63,129 nt of DNA, taken from Methylorubrum aminovorans (lineage in GTDB: Bacteria > Pseudomonadota > Alphaproteobacteria > Rhizobiales > Beijerinckiaceae). A program made the translations under genes and the position numbers. Under the pieces are notes generated by a model. It did not search any database. It saw only the letters and a program-made list of their open reading frames with translations, and had not been told where the DNA came from. The stretch is taken from contig NZ_BPRC01000024.1 in NCBI RefSeq assembly GCF_022179725.1, positions 1 to 63,129 on the forward strand. Direction: 5' to 3'. Shown here one piece after another: positions 60,457 to 63,129 of the stretch (position 1 is the first letter of the stretch; each line of letters opens with the position of its first letter).

Positions 60457-60460
60457 GGCC

Positions 60461-61717
60461 TCAGCCTCCGATCCGCGCCGCTTGCCGATTCATCAGCATC
60501 TCGGCGTCGATGCCGCCCGAGCCGGTGAACAGGGCCAGCACGGGCGCGCTGGCGGTGTTGTTCTGCGCGTCCCAGATCGCCGCGAAGCGCCGCACGAAGG
60601 CGTCGAGCTTGGCCGGATCCTTCAGGCTCGCGACGTCGATCTTCTTGGCGATCAGATCGGCGCGCCGGGCCAGCGCCTCGCTGGTCGCGGCCCCGCTCGT
60701 CGCCGGCAGGCCGATCACCGTGTTGGCGACCTGGCTCAGCGCGGCGTCGCCGAGGATGTCGTAGGCGCTGGTCAGCGTCGGCGCCTTGCGGGCGAAGTAG
60801 AGGGCGAGGCGCACGCCCGTGTCGGCGTCGCCCGCCTCGCTCTCCAGCGACTGGCGCAGATAGGCCTGCGTCACGGTCTGGGCCAGCGCGTCCGGTCCGA
60901 GATCCGTGCCGAAGCCGACATCCGTGGCAAGCTTGTCCGCGGCCGAGAGCGGCGCGTTGCGAATCGTCAGGCTGCGGTTCGTCCCGCCTGCGTTCACCAG
61001 CGTGTCGGCGTCGAGGCCCGTGCCGCCCGCGCGCCCGTCGGCGCCGAAATCGGTCAGGGCGGTGGTCTGGAAGAACAGGCTGCCATCGGCGGCGAGACCC
61101 GCCTGGACCTTGCCCTTGAGGGCAGAGGCATCGATCTGCGCTGCCACCGCGGCGGCGATCTCGGCGGGCGTCACCTTCGACAGGTCCGCTACCTGCCCGG
61201 CCAACGTCTTCGCATTGAGCCGGACCGTCACCGATTGCGTCGTCGTAGCGTCGATCCGCGATTCCACGAGGAAGCTCGACTCGGCGCGGCCGCTGAAATC
61301 GTAGGTGTCAGCCAGGCGCTTCGGCGCGCTGAGCGAGGCGGCGACGGCCGGCAGGCCGAAGCGCGCGGGATCGGTGCCCTTGACTGTCACGCCCTGGCCG
61401 AAGCTGAACGCCTTGGCGAAGGCGGTGTAGCGGTCGTCCGCCAGCCGGTTGGCGAAGCTCGCCGAACTGGCCGCTCCTTCCTCCAGAACCTTCCGCATGA
61501 ACGCCTTGGCGTAGGTCATCTCCTCCAGGCCGTAGGCCTTCATGGCGTAGGTGTAGAGGCGCTGGTCGCCGAGGAAGTCATCGACCGTCTTCACCCGGCC
61601 GATATTGGCCTCGTAATAGGCGGTCTCTCGCGCCACGCTCGGCTCGGCCGCCTTCCGCTTGAGAGAGGCAGTGAGGTCCTTGGCGATCAGGCGGTAGCTG
61701 GTGAGGGTGTCGGTCAC
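60461..61717 (-). CDS. DUF1217 flagellar-cluster protein
   Basis: A 418-aa protein starting at a GTG (61717). It has TAYYEANIGRVKTVDDFLGD, LYTYAMKAYGLEEMTYAKAF, then GVRLALYFARKAPTLTSAYD and a tail resembling the C-terminal helix of rod/hook proteins. DUF1217 proteins occur in Rhizobiales flagellar loci and are thought to be basal-body components, but their exact role is not established. The open frame upstream of the GTG is not conserved. Confidence 0.8.
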   Translation of the reverse strand: MTDTLTSYRLIAKDLTASLKRKAAEPSVARETAYYEANIGRVKTVDDFLGDQRLYTYAMKAYGLEEMTYAKAFMRKVLEEGAASSASFANRLADDRYTAFAKAFSFGQGVTVKGTDPARFGLPAVAASLSAPKRLADTYDFSGRAESSFLVESRIDATTTQSVTVRLNAKTLAGQVADLSKVTPAEIAAAVAAQIDASALKGKVQAGLAADGSLFFQTTALTDFGADGRAGGTGLDADTLVNAGGTNRSLTIRNAPLSAADKLATDVGFGTDLGPDALAQTVTQAYLRQSLESEAGDADTGVRLALYFARKAPTLTSAYDILGDAALSQVANTVIGLPATSGAATSEALARRADLIAKKIDVASLKDPAKLDAFVRRFAAIWDAQNNTASAPVLALFTGSGGIDAEMLMNRQAARIGG

Positions 61718-61862
61718 GGGCGGGCGCCTGAGCGGGAGCGCGGGAGGACAGCAGCCATCGGTTCGGCAGCGAGGGCAGGATCCGACGCAGCCTCTAGGTC
61801 GGTACGCTTGCTCCAGGCTTGCCCGCCGAAGCAGGGCCGCCCGGTCGGGATGCGAAGCCGGG

Positions 61863-62423
61863 TCACGAAGCGGGCCCAATGATCGTCTCGGTCGTGATCA
61901 CGACCCAGCCGGCGCCGGTCCGGCGGATCGACAGGACGCGGCCCGCGCCGGGCAGGGTGCTGCCGAGCGAGACCGTGAGCCGTCCCTCGCGGCTCTCCAA
62001 AGTGGCGACGCCGTCACTGACGCCGCGCAGGGTGTAAGTGCCCGCGGAGAAGGCGGGTGGCGGCACCGACGGTTGCGCCGGGCCCTGTGGGCCTGCAGCC
62101 GCCGGGCGGTCGGGCAGCGAGCCGGTGGTGACGGGATCGAAGTCGGGGTCGGCGAGACGGCCCTGCGCCACGGTCTTCTTCCAGGCGAACGGCGCCATGC
62201 CGGCCGGAAGCACGGCCTGCACGTCGTAGCCGTGGGTGCCGGTCGAGATGGCGTAGCCGGCAAACCCGCTCGCTGTCAGGGCGAGCAGGACAAGGCCGGC
62301 CAGCACGGTGCGCTCGCCCGCCGCTTCCCGGGAGCGGCGAGCGACCACGCTTCCCGCCAGCGGTCGAGACGGAAGGCGTGACGCGCTGTCGGATGAGGAG
62401 CGCCGGGTGGGATCGGGCGTCAT
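61863..62423 (-). CDS. Membrane-anchored hypothetical protein heading flagellar cluster
   Basis: A 186-aa protein. Basic cytoplasmic start, one helix about 47-65 (TVLAGLVLLALTASGFAGYA), a Pro-rich periplasmic linker, and a compact C-terminal part with YTLRGVSDGVATLESREGRL and GWVVITTETII. The fold resembles the PilP/GspC-like beta domains used as connectors in secretion systems, but this is only suggestive. It is 145 bases upstream of the DUF1217 gene and in the same direction. Confidence 0.6.
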   Translation of the reverse strand: MTPDPTRRSSSDSASRLPSRPLAGSVVARRSREAAGERTVLAGLVLLALTASGFAGYAISTGTHGYDVQAVLPAGMAPFAWKKTVAQGRLADPDFDPVTTGSLPDRPAAAGPQGPAQPSVPPPAFSAGTYTLRGVSDGVATLESREGRLTVSLGSTLPGAGRVLSIRRTGAGWVVITTETIIGPAS

Positions 62424-62641
62424 GCGGATCTCGGTGGACCGGTCCCGGAGCGCCACGCACGAAAGGTATTCGTGTCGCGCTCACGGGGGTGAAAACGTTA
62501 AGGTTCACGATCCGTGTACTGTTATACTTGACGCCCGGTTAACGACGCCGCGCGAAGGGGGCGTAGCGTCTCATCGCGTCTGATCGACAGCGCTTCGAAC
62601 CGTTGTTAAGCCGAGGGCCGAGTGAGCCGCCGGAGGCGAGC

Positions 62642-62944
62642 ATGGCCGATGCGCGAGAAGCTGTTTTGCCGAATCCGGCCGCGCCGGTCGCGCGAGCGGG
62701 CCGGCGGCACCGCGTCGTCCAGCAAGGACGCATCGTCCTCGGGCCCGAGCGTCTGGTCGCCTGCACGGTGCGCGATCTCTCGCCCCGGGGCGCCAAGATC
62801 CGGATCTCGCCCGAACAGGCCCTACCGGAGACCTTTCCCCTCGTGATCGCCGCGCACGACCTGCGCACAGTGACCGCCCGGCTGTGCTGGCGGCGCGGCG
62901 ACTTCATCGGCGTCGCCTTCGAGGGCGAGCCGGTCCAGCCGTAG
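62642..62944 (+). CDS. PilZ domain protein
   Basis: A 100-aa single PilZ domain. The start RRHRVVQQGRIVL carries the R-x-x-x-R motif that binds cyclic di-GMP, and VRDLSPRGAKIRI provides the D/N-x-S-x-x-G part; the rest ends RRGDFIGVAFEG. The ATG at 62642 has a GGAGGCGAG ribosome site. It may couple c-di-GMP to motility, being divergent from the flagellar cluster. Confidence 0.9.
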   Translation: MADAREAVLPNPAAPVARAGRRHRVVQQGRIVLGPERLVACTVRDLSPRGAKIRISPEQALPETFPLVIAAHDLRTVTARLCWRRGDFIGVAFEGEPVQP

Positions 62945-63051
62945 CTGGCCCGACGGCGGCCGCTTGTCCACAAGCCCGCCTCGGCCCTGTGGAGGGCCTC
63001 GGCTGGGTGATCGGCCCTCAGGCGGTGGTCCAAGTTCTAAGTTAGTGCAGG

Positions 63052-63129
63052 GTCGGCCTTTGCTCCACGGGTCGCTTGGCCGGCGGAGCCGACCGGGTGA
63101 GCGCAGCCGGCCAAGCGGTGAAGGCCGGC
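63052..63129. repeat. Long inverted repeat at window end
   Basis: The left part GTCGGCCTT...GCTTGGCCGGC and the right part GCCGGCCAAGCGG...AAGGCCGGC are complementary around a 20-base centre. The right arm meets the end of the window, so it may extend. It could be a terminator-like hairpin, a palindromic repeat, or the end of a mobile element. Confidence 0.6.

Noticed and set aside
1..63129. CRISPR array or rRNA operon
   Set aside because: No regularly spaced direct repeats and no rRNA-like sequence were seen.

Overview
The window looks like chromosome from a high-GC alphaproteobacterium, most likely Methylobacteriaceae (Methylobacterium/Methylorubrum). This is an inference from several things seen together: GC-rich codon use, hemD-mic60-hemY gene order, the alphaproteobacterial flagellar regulators FlaF and FlbT, DUF1217 and DUF2336 genes, and the style of the intergenic palindromic repeats.

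Layout. (1) 1-3966 is a degraded mobile region. It holds the tail of an IS5-type transposase, a NusG KOW-domain remnant, a solitary RTX protein, two tandem glycine-rich secreted peptides, a broken IS3 element and an integrase stub lying against tRNA-Ser(GGA). It reads as the edge of a genomic island. (2) 3967-16403 is core housekeeping: hemY, mic60 and hemD on the minus strand; tsaD, gpsA and an EVE protein on the plus strand, interrupted by a cytoplasmic double-PAS chemoreceptor; an acyltransferase-3 remnant; a ParB-like protein; dsbB; a DedA-like membrane protein; and tRNA-Leu(CAA). (3) 16423-23116 contains a divergent AraC/aldo-keto reductase pair reduced to one deletion scar, a glutamine amidotransferase, a pair of large exported proteins of unknown function, and three consecutive coiled-coil genes. 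The longest coiled-coil gene resembles crescentin-type filament proteins. (4) 23567-33326 is mixed metabolism and envelope: a GT21-type glycosyltransferase, an HDAC-like deacetylase, DUF1810, an ATP-grasp plus BioF2-type acetyltransferase pair, TrmO, AMP nucleosidase, a TAXI-type binding protein and a Cys-rich exported protein. (5) 33574-45731 has a phospholipase-A2-like exported protein, a class A PBP with an extra SNase-like C-terminus, an MFS carrier with an overlapping microprotein, cydB-cydX without an adjacent cydA, a PAS histidine kinase, a peptidoglycan-binding-fold protein, DUF1491, DUF2336 and a DapA-family enzyme. (6) 45907-62423 is a flagellar cluster, almost all on the minus strand: TM protein, DUF1217, flgF, fliI, flgE, flgK, flgL, flaF, flbT, flgD, fliQ, then flhA, fliR, fliJ-like, flgJ-like, flgN-like and fliL-like. 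A plus-strand chemoreceptor is inserted between fliQ and flhA. (7) A PilZ protein and a long inverted repeat close the window.

How the genes connect. HemD, Mic60 and HemY link tetrapyrrole synthesis to inner-membrane organisation. TsaD makes t6A and TrmO methylates it. The flagellar genes cover export gate (FlhA, FliQ, FliR), ATPase (FliI), hook and hook-filament junction (FlgD, FlgE, FlgK, FlgL), rod (FlgF, FlgJ-like) and flagellin regulation (FlaF, FlbT), with chemoreceptors nearby.

The best candidate for an undescribed system is the three-gene coiled-coil operon at 20442-23116, followed by the exported pair at 17531-20103 and the ATP-grasp/acetyltransferase pair at 26511-29036. No CRISPR array, rRNA or obvious origin was seen.
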